A stretch of DNA of 64,000 bases from an uncultured Spirochaetaceae bacterium (GTDB lineage: Bacteria; Spirochaetota; Spirochaetia; Sphaerochaetales; Sphaerochaetaceae). The position numbers were made by a program, and so were the translations under genes. Location of the stretch: assembly GCA_944389275.1 (NCBI GenBank), contig CALXLT010000019.1, positions 1-64,000 of the forward strand, written 5' to 3'. Position 1 is the first letter of the stretch; each line of letters opens with the position of its first letter. The notes under the pieces were generated by a model, which saw only the letters and a program-made list of their open reading frames with translations, searched no databases and had not been told where the DNA came from. Below are positions 1-8,917 of the stretch, piece after piece.

Positions 1-38
1 CCGGGAGAAATGGCAGATAATCTGTCACACGCTCCCGG
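1..38. other. Nested hairpin at the window edge
   Basis: Seen: outer arms CCGGGAG (1-7) and CTCCCGG (32-38) enclose an inner stem TGGCAGA/TCTGTCA with loop TAA. No T-run follows. It could be the end of an upstream gene's terminator or an RNA cut by the window start; function unknown. Confidence 0.35.
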
Positions 39-84
39 ATTCGATGTCCTTCGCAGATATCATAAGTGTGGTTTTCAAAAAGAG

Positions 85-101
85 TTAACATGGATTGTTA
101 A
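85..101. promoter_or_regulatory. Inverted repeat upstream of the nitroreductase gene
   Basis: Seen: perfect arms TTAACA (85-90) and TGTTAA (96-101) around a 5-base spacer, about 100 bases before the start of the nitroreductase-like gene. It has the form of a dimeric repressor site. No regulator can be assigned and no convincing -35/-10 pair was found in this 200-base gap. Confidence 0.3.
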
Positions 102-202
102 ATTTTATGAGAAATAGCTAAAGGCCCTTGCTGAAGTACAGCTAGGATAATTTACTTGAAATAAGAGGGAATATCAAGTAGTAAGAGAAAATTGGAGGGA
201 TC

Positions 203-859
203 ATGACAATAGAGGAGGCGATAAGGCATAGGCATTCTGTCAGGAAGTATCTTGATAAGCCTATTCCCGAGGATGTACAGCGGATACTTATGAAAGCTAT
301 TGAGGACGCGGTGGCTGAAAGCGGCCTTGATATCCACCTTGTCATCGATGAGCCGGAGGCCTTTGATTGCCGCCTCGCGCATTATGGTCGGTTCTCTGGA
401 GTCAAGAACTATATTTCCCTATCATTCGGGAAAGGAATGGACGAGATGGCCGGGTACTATGGAGAGCGCCTGGTGCTTCTTGCGGAAACCTTGGGCCTCA
501 GCACATGCTGGGTTGCGCTGACATACAGAAAAGCAAGCGTGAAGAAGACAAGGGGCAAAGACCGCGGCATCGTAATCTCCATCGGATACGGGGCAGAGCG
601 GGGGAGTGCGCATAGATCCAAGTCTTTCGATTCTGTGGCGAAAGCCAATTGCCCGATCCCTCTGTGGTTCCGAAATGGTGTTGAGGCCGCTCTTCTTGCG
701 CCCACCGCCATCAACCAGCAGAGATTCCTTTTCACATTGGTCGATGAGCATGCGGTAAAGGCGGAGGCAAGGCCGGGATTCTGGAGCAAGGTTGACCTTG
801 GAATCGTGAAGCTGCATTTCGAAATAGGGGCAGGGAAGGAAAACTTCGCATGGAAATAG
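203..859 (+). CDS. Nitroreductase-family protein
   Basis: A 218-residue protein. Its N-terminus (MTIEEAIRHRHSVRKYLDKPI) is the classic opening of FMN-dependent nitroreductase-fold enzymes, where the R-SVR segment contacts FMN phosphate. A second conserved stretch near residue 168 (AALLAPTAINQQ) matches the APTAxNxQ segment of the fold. It most resembles the putative TM-type nitroreductase subgroup, cytosolic NAD(P)H-dependent flavin reductases whose natural substrates are mostly unknown. The start is supported by GGAGG six bases upstream. It appears monocistronic, since a small terminator and a new promoter follow. Family assignment is confident, substrate is not. Confidence 0.8.
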   Translation: MTIEEAIRHRHSVRKYLDKPIPEDVQRILMKAIEDAVAESGLDIHLVIDEPEAFDCRLAHYGRFSGVKNYISLSFGKGMDEMAGYYGERLVLLAETLGLSTCWVALTYRKASVKKTRGKDRGIVISIGYGAERGSAHRSKSFDSVAKANCPIPLWFRNGVEAALLAPTAINQQRFLFTLVDEHAVKAEARPGFWSKVDLGIVKLHFEIGAGKENFAWK

Positions 860-874
860 CGGATACAAAACCAA

Positions 875-901
875 ACAGAATTGCATTGTTCTGTCGTTTT
901 T
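875..901 (+). terminator. Short terminator-like hairpin after the nitroreductase gene
   Basis: Seen: ACAGAA (875-880) and TTCTGT (889-894) with an 8-base loop, then CG and five T. The stem is weak, and it overlaps the -35 of the next gene's promoter. Confidence 0.45.
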
Positions 902-910
902 GCTGATAAT
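881..910 (+). promoter_or_regulatory. Promoter of the outer-membrane protein gene
   Basis: Seen: TTGCAT (881-886), 18-base spacer, GATAAT (905-910), about 30 bases before the GTG start at 942. A ribosome-binding site AGGAGA lies just before the start, so this gene has a normal short leader. Confidence 0.55.
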
Positions 911-941
911 CAAAGAGAAACCAGGCATTAGGAGATAGATA

Positions 942-2138
942 GTGAAGAAGCTTACCGTACTGCTTGTTGCCTTCGTCGCGTTGCTTTCATCAGCATTCGC
1001 TTCAGATTGGCATTTCTGGGGAAAGGACCTTGACCAGCACCCTGAGTTCCTCTGGGGATTCTTCCCTACATATCTGTATGGCGGCGTTGGCTATACAGGC
1101 TTCGAGTTCATTCCCGGACACACTACGGATATCCAGCTGATGGCTGGAGCGGGGTACGCGCAGAGGAAGCTTTTCCAGGATCCTGAGACGGGAAGGCCGC
1201 TGCATAGCCCTTATGAGAACGAAGAAGGCGGGATTGAGCTTCAGTACGGACCTATCATCTATGACCTTGTGCAGGTGGACTGGGCGCTTAAGCTTGTCCA
1301 GGGATTCTGGGATTCCCCTGTCGAGCCTGGGGATGACCTATTGAGCATCACGCTGGCGTACGAAGGCAAGTTCGAGGGAGCCATGGATTCCATGAAGATG
1401 GGAGCTGTCAGGAAGAACTGGGATAGCCTTCCGATAAAGTCACTTGACGAGTATGTAGGGCATGACAGTCTTGTATACCCAGATCTCATGGGCAACCATC
1501 AGTATCTCGGGACGAACCTCAACCTCGGCTTCGAGCTTGATCTGATGACCGATGATATCGAGACCAATGATGGCTTCCTGTTCAACCTCGATATAGACTG
1601 GGCTCCTCTCGCGCTCAACAGCGCTCTGGACGGAGAGGCTGATTTCTACTCAATCGTGTTCAATGCCGTTGGCGCCAAGACGCTCTATCAGTATGAGACA
1701 AATGGAAAGCACTGGTTCTCCATCTCGCTTGTGGACCGCTTCAACGTGAATTGGACAAGCGGTGACAAGGTGCCTGTATACGCGCAGAAGCAGGGCTCCC
1801 TTGGACGCAAGGTCAGGGGATACGCGTCATATTCCTATAACAGCGAGCTCACGATAGTGAATAACCTTGACCTGAGGTTCACGAGTCCTGCCCTCGGAGT
1901 TGATGGGCTCTATATAAGGCTCAATCTCTTCTTCGATATGGGCTATGGGGCCGGCCATTTCTACAACAGCGAGTTCAGGCAGAACAAGTTCATCGCCTCG
2001 ACAGGCGCCCAGATAAGCTTCACGATCTTCGATTTCATAGATCTGGGGTATCAGGTGGCGTATCTCATAAACGGGGAGAACTATGCCAAGGGGCCTTCTC
2101 CGTTCACTTCCTCGTTCCTGTTCTTCCTGGATTTCTGA
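942..2138 (+). CDS. Predicted outer-membrane beta-barrel protein, function unknown
   Basis: A 398-residue protein starting at GTG (AGGAGA a few bases upstream). Residues 1-20 form a Sec signal peptide with cleavage expected after AFA. The rest is rich in alternating aromatic and polar residues and ends in FFLDF, with the terminal aromatic typical of Bam-inserted outer-membrane barrels. The middle has strand-like repeats such as NLNLGFELDL and FLFNLDIDWAP. I do not recognise a specific family. Spirochaete genomes carry many such paralogous surface proteins. The last 58 bases overlap the 3' end of the convergent gene on the other strand, so no separate terminator fits between them. Confidence 0.6.
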   Translation: MKKLTVLLVAFVALLSSAFASDWHFWGKDLDQHPEFLWGFFPTYLYGGVGYTGFEFIPGHTTDIQLMAGAGYAQRKLFQDPETGRPLHSPYENEEGGIELQYGPIIYDLVQVDWALKLVQGFWDSPVEPGDDLLSITLAYEGKFEGAMDSMKMGAVRKNWDSLPIKSLDEYVGHDSLVYPDLMGNHQYLGTNLNLGFELDLMTDDIETNDGFLFNLDIDWAPLALNSALDGEADFYSIVFNAVGAKTLYQYETNGKHWFSISLVDRFNVNWTSGDKVPVYAQKQGSLGRKVRGYASYSYNSELTIVNNLDLRFTSPALGVDGLYIRLNLFFDMGYGAGHFYNSEFRQNKFIASTGAQISFTIFDFIDLGYQVAYLINGENYAKGPSPFTSSFLFFLDF

Positions 2139-2641
2139 TCCTTCCAGAATCTTTCGATTGTGATATCGCCTGTTGCTGTCTTCGGCAGCAGGCGCTCGAA
2201 TCTAGGCCTGTTGAAGCGCTGTATCATAGTGCAAGGCATGTTCAGGGCAAGCGACCAGAGGAGTATCCTGCCTTTCGCAGGCTGCACGGATGCTGCCATA
2301 ACGGCGATGCTGAGGGCCATCGCGAGCTCGTGGCATAGCTCTGCCCTGAGTGATTCAAGCAGATACATCGAGAGGTACCCTGTGTCCGGATGGGCGTTTA
2401 TATGCTTCTTGTCGAATGAGCCTATCGCCGGGACGTAGTCCTTCCATGCCCTTATATGGAATATCCTCTGGTAGATCCTGCCGCTATCCTCCCATTTCCT
2501 GGAACGGAAGAGCGGGTAAAGCCTGAAGAGCATGCCGTATGGCATGATATTCACGATATATGAGGCCAGGAACTGCGTGACTATCGTCACGAACGCGGCT
2601 CTCCAGCCATAAAGCGGTATCAGGCTGCGGATGAAGGACAT
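2081..2641 (-). CDS. CrtO-like glycosyl-diaponeurosporenoate acyltransferase family protein
   Basis: A 186-residue protein with two hydrophobic N-terminal segments (about residues 8-35). The conserved pattern of the CrtO acyltransferase family follows: YQRIFHIRAWKDYVP near residue 58, an E-x-RAE-CHE segment near 96-105, and an N-P-TMIQRFNRPR motif near 134-148. Staphylococcal CrtO acylates a glycosylated carotenoid in staphyloxanthin synthesis. Here no carotenoid genes are nearby, so the natural acceptor is probably another membrane glycolipid (inference). The start shares one base with the stop of the RlpA-like gene upstream, giving a two-gene minus-strand operon. Its 3' end overlaps the convergent outer-membrane protein gene. 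Confidence 0.7.
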   Translation of the reverse strand: MSFIRSLIPLYGWRAAFVTIVTQFLASYIVNIMPYGMLFRLYPLFRSRKWEDSGRIYQRIFHIRAWKDYVPAIGSFDKKHINAHPDTGYLSMYLLESLRAELCHELAMALSIAVMAASVQPAKGRILLWSLALNMPCTMIQRFNRPRFERLLPKTATGDITIERFWKDQKSRKNRNEEVNGEGPLA

Positions 2642-3246
2642 CAGGAATATGGGTTCGGCGATATGATAGCCTCGCCAGGATCAAGCCCTAGACCGCGTAT
2701 CGCCTCCTCCGTGCTCTCCCTGTTGAATGCCATGACATATCCCACATACAGGTGAAGGGCGCCATCTTCGATGACCGCCGCGGGCTTCAGCCCGTTATCC
2801 TGGAGGATCCTGTATGCCTCGAAGCATTCGGCGCTGTCGTAATAGAGGCCAAGGTCATACATATACCAGCCTGTAGGCATATCGCTCTGGCCAGCGTCAT
2901 CGCGTCCGAGTCTCAGGACCCTTTCCTCGACCTTGCCGACGCCGCTCTCCATGAGCCCAAGCTCCGTCATCGCCTTCTCCGTCACGGCCAGCGTCCGTCC
3001 TTCCGGAAGCTCTGGCAGGGGATCGGTTATGGTGACGACCGTGCTCCTGCCCGTCTTCTCTGACGTAAGCTCGAGCACCGAGCCTATCGGATACTCAGAG
3101 GATGCGGCCTCAGAGGAGGATGAAGAGAAAAGCGTGTCGCTTCCTGTCCTGTATCCAGGCTCTGTCGCGATATACCAAGATGCGGTCTCAGCTCCGAAGA
3201 GCAACGATGCGGAAAGGAGCATTAATGCCAGTGATATCCTCTTCAT
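2641..3246 (-). CDS. RlpA-like double-psi beta-barrel protein with SPOR-like tail
   Basis: About 201 residues from the ATG at 3246; a longer frame exists, but this start gives a clean signal peptide (MKRISLALMLLSASLLFGAE). After it comes a double-psi beta-barrel-like region (about 22-125) with ASWY at its start and a D-PLPELPEGR segment, as in RlpA septal lytic transglycosylases. The C-terminal part (about 126-201) has the repeating YDSAECFEAYRILQDNG pattern of SPOR peptidoglycan-binding domains. Expected location is the periplasm or envelope, possibly without the canonical lipobox. A TATAAT lies seven bases before the ATG and no Shine-Dalgarno sequence is present. Co-transcribed with the CrtO-like gene. 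Confidence 0.65.
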   Translation of the reverse strand: MKRISLALMLLSASLLFGAETASWYIATEPGYRTGSDTLFSSSSSEAASSEYPIGSVLELTSEKTGRSTVVTITDPLPELPEGRTLAVTEKAMTELGLMESGVGKVEERVLRLGRDDAGQSDMPTGWYMYDLGLYYDSAECFEAYRILQDNGLKPAAVIEDGALHLYVGYVMAFNRESTEEAIRGLGLDPGEAIISPNPYS

Positions 3247-3253
3247 GGCTTTG

Positions 3254-3259
3254 ATTATA
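3254..3259 (-). promoter_or_regulatory. -10 box of a probable leaderless RlpA-like transcript
   Basis: Seen: TATAAT on the minus strand with seven bases to the ATG at 3246; no Shine-Dalgarno sequence. The -35 is weak. Confidence 0.5.
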
Positions 3260-3293
3260 TTCAGTCTCAGGCCTTTGTTCCACTCTCCATGTG

Positions 3294-3322
3294 TTGCACA
3301 CCTCACTTACCTTTGACATAAT
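3294..3322 (+). promoter_or_regulatory. Promoter of lysK, probably leaderless
   Basis: Seen: TTGCAC (3294-3299), 17-base spacer, CATAAT (3317-3322), eight bases before the ATG at 3331. No Shine-Dalgarno sequence lies between, so transcription would start at or next to the start codon. Confidence 0.55.
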
Positions 3323-3330
3323 CCTGAACT

Positions 3331-4914
3331 ATGAGTGAGAAAGATAATCAGAGTATGCATTGGGCCGATATCATGGCCGACAAGATCATAAGGGAGAAGG
3401 GCGATAAGCCAAGGTACACATGCGCGTCAGGCATAACCCCTTCCGGCACGGTACATATCGGCAATTTCCGTGAGATCATAACCGTTGAGCTTGTTGCAAG
3501 GGCGCTCAGGGAGAAAGGCAAGGACGTACGCTTCATCTACAGCTGGGATGATTATGACGTGTTCAGGAAGGTCCCTAAGAACATGCCTGAGCCGGAACTT
3601 CTCGAGAAGTATCTGAGATATCCTATCACGCTTGTCCCTGATACCACAGGCAGGGCAGAGAACTACGCGCGCGGCAATGAGGTCGCTGTCGAGAAGGATC
3701 TGCCAAAGGTCGGCGTGTTCCCTGAGTATATCTACCAGGCTGAGCGCTACAGATCCAATGTCTATGCCGAGGAGATCAGGAAGGCCCTCTCGATGCGTGA
3801 CCAGATCAGGGCTATCCTCAACGAGTTCCGCACCGAGCCTCTTGCCGAGGACTGGTGGCCTGTCGCCGTGTTCTCGTCATTCACGAACAAGGACAACACG
3901 AAGGTCATAGCATGGGATGGCGAGTATGGCCTCACGTACCGCGATCTCGATCTGGACAAGGAAGAGACCATCGATATCCGCACAACGCCCAACACGAAGC
4001 TCCCATGGCGCGTTGACTGGCCGATGAGATGGGCCTATGAGGGCGTCGACTTCGAGCCGGGCGGGAAGGATCATCTTACGGAGGGTGGCTCCTATGACAC
4101 GGCGAAGAGCGTCGTGAAGCTTTTCGGCGCGGATGCTCCGGTGACGATGCGCTACGATTTCATAAAGCTCAAGGGAAAGGGCGGCAAGATCTCATCATCG
4201 GGCGGTGAGGTCGCCGATCTGTCGGATGTGCTTGAGATCTATCCACCGGAGATCGTCCGCTACCTCTTCGTAGGTACAAGGCCCTCTGCGGAGTTCGCCA
4301 TATCCTTCGATCTCGATGTTCTGAAGATCTATGAGGACTATGACAATACCGAGCGCGTGTACTTCGGCCTCATACAGACGAACGAGAAGAAGAAGGAGAA
4401 GGAGAGCAGGATCTATGAGCTCTCGCAGGTCGATTCCGCAAGCATTCCCTCAGAGCCAGGCTATCAGATCCCGTTCCGCCATCTCTGCAACTACCTCCAG
4501 ATTTACTCTGGGGATCAGGAGAAGGTCCTTGAGAGGCTTGACGGCATCACCGAGGGTCAGAAGGAGAGGCTCCGCGTGAGGATGAGGTGCGCGTGGGCAT
4601 GGCTTGAGAAGTACGCCCCGGAGGAGTTCCGCTTCTCGCTTTCAACCGCGGACAGCATGCGCGATGTGACTGAGGCTGAGCGCAAGGCCATACATGAGTT
4701 CTCCTCATATGTGGAGGAGCATCTTGACACCTCCACCGAGAAGGAGTTCTCCGAGTACATCTATAAGTGCGCATCTGACAATGGCATGGAAAACGCTGAT
4801 TTCTTCCGCCTTATATATCTTGTTCTGATAGCCAAGGAAAGGGGACCGAAGCTCGCGGGCTTCCTCAAGGCCTGCGGAAGCGGGAAGGTCCTTGAGATCC
4901 TCAGGAGGTATTGA
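3331..4914 (+). CDS. lysK: Lysyl-tRNA synthetase, class I
   Basis: A 527-residue class I lysyl-tRNA synthetase, the type found in archaea, spirochaetes and a few other bacteria in place of class II LysS. It charges tRNA-Lys with lysine in the cytosol. Seen: a Rossmann catalytic domain with HIGN (residues 42-45, the HIGH motif) and KISSS (about 286-290, the KMSKS loop), followed by an alpha-helical anticodon-binding region. Length is normal for the family. The upstream promoter places the transcript start at the ATG, so translation is probably leaderless. An AGGAGG at the 3' end serves the next gene. Confidence 0.95.
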   Translation: MSEKDNQSMHWADIMADKIIREKGDKPRYTCASGITPSGTVHIGNFREIITVELVARALREKGKDVRFIYSWDDYDVFRKVPKNMPEPELLEKYLRYPITLVPDTTGRAENYARGNEVAVEKDLPKVGVFPEYIYQAERYRSNVYAEEIRKALSMRDQIRAILNEFRTEPLAEDWWPVAVFSSFTNKDNTKVIAWDGEYGLTYRDLDLDKEETIDIRTTPNTKLPWRVDWPMRWAYEGVDFEPGGKDHLTEGGSYDTAKSVVKLFGADAPVTMRYDFIKLKGKGGKISSSGGEVADLSDVLEIYPPEIVRYLFVGTRPSAEFAISFDLDVLKIYEDYDNTERVYFGLIQTNEKKKEKESRIYELSQVDSASIPSEPGYQIPFRHLCNYLQIYSGDQEKVLERLDGITEGQKERLRVRMRCAWAWLEKYAPEEFRFSLSTADSMRDVTEAERKAIHEFSSYVEEHLDTSTEKEFSEYIYKCASDNGMENADFFRLIYLVLIAKERGPKLAGFLKACGSGKVLEILRRY

Positions 4915-4915
4915 T

Positions 4916-5470
4916 ATGCGCATTATCCTTATAAACGGATCCCCGCGCCATGAGGGCTGCACGTTCACGGCCCTCTCTGAGGTCGCGAGGATCCTGGAAA
5001 GCGAGGGCATAGAGGCTGAGATCATCAACGCGAGCTTCGACAGGGAAGCGATCAGGGACGCCGCCGCGAGGATCATCGAGAGCGATGGCGTGGTGATAGG
5101 CTCTCCTGTCTACTATGCCTCCGCATCCGGGCTGGCAACGTATTTTATGGATGAGATATTCAATATCGTCTCTCCGAAGATGAGGCTGAAGGTCGGCGCC
5201 GCTGTCGTGTCGTGCCGCCGCGGCGGAGCTTCCGCGACATTCGACCAGCTGAACAAGTACTTCACCATCTCCGAGATGGTTGTCGTTGGCTCAAGCTACT
5301 GGAACCAGGTCCACGGCAATACTCCGGAGGAGGTTAGGAAGGATGAGGAAGGCATGCAGACCATGCGTTGCCTTGGCCGCAATATCGCGTATGTAGTCAA
5401 GTCGTTCAATACCGCACACCTGCCGCTGCCGGAAAAGGAAGCGAAGGTGAAGACCAATTTCATAAGATAA
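4916..5470 (+). CDS. Flavodoxin-like NAD(P)H-dependent FMN reductase
   Basis: 184 residues from the ATG at 4916, preceded by AGGAGG at 4903-4908 inside the end of lysK. The N-terminus MRIILINGSPRHEGCT is the FMN phosphate-binding loop of the NADPH-dependent FMN reductase/iron-sulfur flavoprotein fold. GSPVYYASASG (about 62-72) is the second flavin-contacting loop. A cytosolic oxidoreductase with unknown partner. It lies one base after lysK and five bases before the ABC exporter pair, so all four genes probably share one transcript. Confidence 0.8.
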   Translation: MRIILINGSPRHEGCTFTALSEVARILESEGIEAEIINASFDREAIRDAAARIIESDGVVIGSPVYYASASGLATYFMDEIFNIVSPKMRLKVGAAVVSCRRGGASATFDQLNKYFTISEMVVVGSSYWNQVHGNTPEEVRKDEEGMQTMRCLGRNIAYVVKSFNTAHLPLPEKEAKVKTNFIR

Positions 5471-5474
5471 AGCC

Positions 5475-7199
5475 TTGCGTATACTTTCGTTCATAAAGGG
5501 ATACCGCAGGGACGCAGTGCTCGCGCCGCTTTTCAAGCTTTCGGAGGCGGTGCTTGAGCTTTTCGTCCCTATCGTTGTCGCCTCATTGATAGATACGGGA
5601 ATAGCAGGCAATGATCCTGGCTATGTCGTCCGCATGGCGCTCTTGATGGTGGCGCTTGGGGCCGCGGGGCTTATCGTCTCCGTCACGGCCCAGTATTTCG
5701 CGGCGAGGGCGGCTACGGGCTTCGCGGAGAAGATGAAGAATGCCTTATATGAGCATATCTCATCGCTTTCCGAGAGCGATAGGGATAGAATCGGGACGAA
5801 CACGCTCATAACCAGGCTCACAAGCGACTCAACGCTCGTGCAGAATGGCATAAACATGTTCCTCCGCCTTTTCCTGCGTTCCCCGTTCGTGGTTGTCGGC
5901 GCGGCAATCGCGGCGTTCACCGTCGATTCCCATCTCAGCTGGATATTCGTCATCGTGATCCCGATCCTCTCCGTGATCGTCGCCCTGATAATGAGCTTCA
6001 CTATTCCCATGTACCGGAAGGTGCAGGGAGCTCTCGATAGGATCTTATCCCGTACCAGGGAGAACCTTGCTGGAGTCAGGGTGCTTAGGGCCTTCGGGAA
6101 GGAAGATGATGAGGAGAAGGCGTTTGCCGGGGACCTTTCGAGCCTGAATGACCTGCAGATAAGGTCAGGACGTGTCTCCGCTCTTCTCAATCCGCTCACT
6201 TATGTCTTCATCAACCTTGCGGTCATCGCGATAATCTATGGCGGAAGGGAGCGCTATGAGGCATCCCTTATCGAGATAGGCGCGATAGTGGCCCTCGTGA
6301 ACTACATGAACCAGATACTGGTCGAGCTTGTGAAGTTCGCCAATCTCATAGTCACCATGACAAGGGCGATAGCCTCCGGACGGCGCATCGAGTCGATCTT
6401 CTCGATCAAGCCATCGATGGCTGATGACCCTGATACCGTGGATAAGGGCACGGATACAGATGACGCGATAGTATTCTCGGATGTTTCGCTTACCTATATG
6501 GAAGGTGGCGAGCCGTCGCTTCGTGATATCTCCTTCACGATAAGGAAAGGTGAGAAGATAGGCATAATCGGAGGCACAGGCTCCGGAAAGACCTCCCTCA
6601 TCAGCCTTATCCCGCGCTTCTATGATGTCACTTCAGGCTCTGTCTCCGTATTCGGCGTGGACGCCAGGAAGTGGAAGAGGAGCGCGCTGCGTTCGATGGT
6701 TGCGTATGTCCCGCAGAAGACAAGGCTCTTCTCAGGCACGATAAGAAGCAATCTCCAGTGGGGAAGGCGCGGCGCGGATGAGGGGGCGCTGCATAAGGCC
6801 CTTGAGGAGTCTGACGCGCTCTCGTTCGTGATGGATAAGGATGGACAGCTTGATAGCCGTGTCAGCGCGGGTGGCAAGAATCTTTCCGGCGGCCAGCGCC
6901 AGCGTCTTGCCATCGCGAGGGCATTGGTCAAGGATGCCCCTATACTGATCCTGGATGACAGCTTCTCCGCTCTGGACTTCAAGACAGAATCCAAGGTAAG
7001 GCATGCGGTCCTTGCCTCTGACAGCACCGTTATCCTTGTCTCACAGCGCACAGGCGCCATGATGAGCATGGACCGCGTAATCGTGCTGGACAAGGGCAGG
7101 GTCGTCGGGGTCGGAAGCCACGATGAGCTTCTATCCTCCTGCCCGATATACCAGGAGATATATTCATCGCAATATGGAGGGCTCAATGAGAAAGCCTGA
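5475..7199 (+). CDS. ABC exporter half-transporter (degenerate-site subunit)
   Basis: A 574-residue exporter subunit: six transmembrane helices (about 15-310) then an ATPase domain (about 335-574) with Walker A GGTGSGKTS, signature LSGGQ and Walker B ILILDDSFSALD. The residue after the Walker B Asp is Asp where catalytic Glu is expected, a sign of the non-hydrolytic site in heterodimeric exporters such as TM287/288 or BmrCD. The next gene supplies the partner. The start is TTG with no Shine-Dalgarno sequence; TAAGAT sits exactly six bases before it, so a leaderless internal promoter is conceivable. Substrate unknown (drug or lipid is typical). Confidence 0.88.
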   Translation: MRILSFIKGYRRDAVLAPLFKLSEAVLELFVPIVVASLIDTGIAGNDPGYVVRMALLMVALGAAGLIVSVTAQYFAARAATGFAEKMKNALYEHISSLSESDRDRIGTNTLITRLTSDSTLVQNGINMFLRLFLRSPFVVVGAAIAAFTVDSHLSWIFVIVIPILSVIVALIMSFTIPMYRKVQGALDRILSRTRENLAGVRVLRAFGKEDDEEKAFAGDLSSLNDLQIRSGRVSALLNPLTYVFINLAVIAIIYGGRERYEASLIEIGAIVALVNYMNQILVELVKFANLIVTMTRAIASGRRIESIFSIKPSMADDPDTVDKGTDTDDAIVFSDVSLTYMEGGEPSLRDISFTIRKGEKIGIIGGTGSGKTSLISLIPRFYDVTSGSVSVFGVDARKWKRSALRSMVAYVPQKTRLFSGTIRSNLQWGRRGADEGALHKALEESDALSFVMDKDGQLDSRVSAGGKNLSGGQRQRLAIARALVKDAPILILDDSFSALDFKTESKVRHAVLASDSTVILVSQRTGAMMSMDRVIVLDKGRVVGVGSHDELLSSCPIYQEIYSSQYGGLNEKA

Positions 7200-8916
7200 A
7201 TACTCCGCAACGCTGAGGCGGATGCTTAGGTATATCCGCCCATACAGGGTGCTCCTTGCCCTCTCCGTGCTGACGGCGCTCCTGTCTGTCGTGTCAATGC
7301 TCGTGTTCCCGCTCCTCACGGGCCGTGCCGTTGATTCGATAAGCCGAGGCGAGTGGAAGCCCTTCATCGGCTATGTCGCGATGATGGCGGCCTCCGCCGG
7401 AGTCACGTCGCTTTTCCAGTTCGTGCAGGGGCTTTTCAACAACAGGATGGCCTTCTCGATATCCCGTGACATGAGGCGGGATATATTCTCGAAGATGAGG
7501 AGGCTCCCTCTCTCATATATCGACTCCCATCCCCATGGCGATGTCATATCGAGGATGGTCAATGATGTCGATCAGGTCTCCGATGGTCTCCTTATGGGCT
7601 TCACGCAGCTCTTCACCGGCGTCATAACCATACTCGGGACGCTGATCTGCATGCTCTCCGTGAGCTGGATCGTGACGCTGATCGTGGTGCTTGTCACGCC
7701 GCTCTCGCTCTTCACCGCGTCGTTTATAGCCAAGCGTACATTCAACCTCTTCTACAGGCAGAGCGAGGTGAAGGGGGAGCAGACATCGTTTATCGATGAG
7801 ATGGTCTCAGGCGCGTCGGTCGTCGCAGCCTATTCGATGGAGAAGGATAACCAGAAGCGGTTCGAGGAGATAAACCGCACATTCGCCAAGGTATCGCTAT
7901 CAGCTGTCTTCTATTCATCGCTCACGAATCCCGTGACGCGCTTCGTGAACAGCCTTGTGTATATGGGAGTGGCCCTCTCTGGAGGCATTTCCGCGATCTA
8001 TGGGCTCATGAGCGTGGGAGGGCTCTCGTCGATCCTTACATACGCGTCACAGTACACCAAGCCGTTCAATGAGATATCAGGGGTGGTGACGGAGCTGCAG
8101 AACGCGATCGCATCGGCCACGCGCATCTTCTCGCTCCTTGATGAGAAGGAGGAGCGCGACGAGTCGGCGCTTTCCTCCCTCGATAAGGCTGAAGGCAATA
8201 TCGGATTCCACTCCGTGTCGTTCTCATACGTGAAGGAGAGGCCGCTGATCACCGATCTCTCCCTTGATGCCAGCACTGGCATGCGCATCGCGATCGTCGG
8301 GCCTACAGGATGCGGGAAGACAACGCTGATAAACCTCCTGATGCGCTTCTATGAGCCGGATAGCGGCTTTATATCGATAGATGGCGAGGATATCGCCAGC
8401 TACAGGCGGACTTCTGTCAGGAGGCGCTATGGCATGGTGCTGCAGGATACCTGGATAAAGAGGGGAACGGTAAGGGAGAACATCTCGCTCTCAAAGCCTG
8501 ACGCGACGCTTGATGAGGTGAGGAGGGCAGCGGAGCTCTGCCATATAGACACGTTCATCGCCTCCCTTCCGAATGGATATGACGAATTGATCAGCGATGA
8601 GAGCGATGGGATATCCGAAGGGCAGAGGCAGCTTATATCCATTGCCCGCATCATGCTTTCCGATCCTGACATGCTTATCCTTGACGAGGCCACGTCCTCA
8701 ATCGATACGCGTACTGAGCTGCTGATACAGGATGCGTTCGCGCGCCTGATGAAGGGCCGCACTTCGTTCATCGTGGCGCATAGGCTATCCACGATCAGGA
8801 ACGCGGATCTCATCCTCGTCATGAAGGATGGCAATGTCATAGAGAGCGGCACGCATGATTCCCTGATAGAAGCGGGCGGGTTCTACGCCGATCTCTATAA
8901 CAGCCAGTTCGCCTGA
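7186..8916 (+). CDS. ABC exporter half-transporter (catalytic-site subunit)
   Basis: 576 residues from the ATG at 7186, which has GGAGG at 7176-7180; the frame is open further upstream, but inside the preceding gene. It has six transmembrane helices (about 25-320) and an ATPase domain with Walker A GPTGCGKTT, Walker B LILDEATSSID with the catalytic Glu present, and an altered signature ISEGQ. Altered signature here plus Asp for Glu in the partner is the mirror-image asymmetry of heterodimeric exporters, with one active and one degenerate site. Overlaps the partner gene by 14 bases, consistent with coupled translation. Ends one base before the convergent era stop. Confidence 0.88.
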   Translation: MRKPEYSATLRRMLRYIRPYRVLLALSVLTALLSVVSMLVFPLLTGRAVDSISRGEWKPFIGYVAMMAASAGVTSLFQFVQGLFNNRMAFSISRDMRRDIFSKMRRLPLSYIDSHPHGDVISRMVNDVDQVSDGLLMGFTQLFTGVITILGTLICMLSVSWIVTLIVVLVTPLSLFTASFIAKRTFNLFYRQSEVKGEQTSFIDEMVSGASVVAAYSMEKDNQKRFEEINRTFAKVSLSAVFYSSLTNPVTRFVNSLVYMGVALSGGISAIYGLMSVGGLSSILTYASQYTKPFNEISGVVTELQNAIASATRIFSLLDEKEERDESALSSLDKAEGNIGFHSVSFSYVKERPLITDLSLDASTGMRIAIVGPTGCGKTTLINLLMRFYEPDSGFISIDGEDIASYRRTSVRRRYGMVLQDTWIKRGTVRENISLSKPDATLDEVRRAAELCHIDTFIASLPNGYDELISDESDGISEGQRQLISIARIMLSDPDMLILDEATSSIDTRTELLIQDAFARLMKGRTSFIVAHRLSTIRNADLILVMKDGNVIESGTHDSLIEAGGFYADLYNSQFA

Positions 8917-8917
8917 T

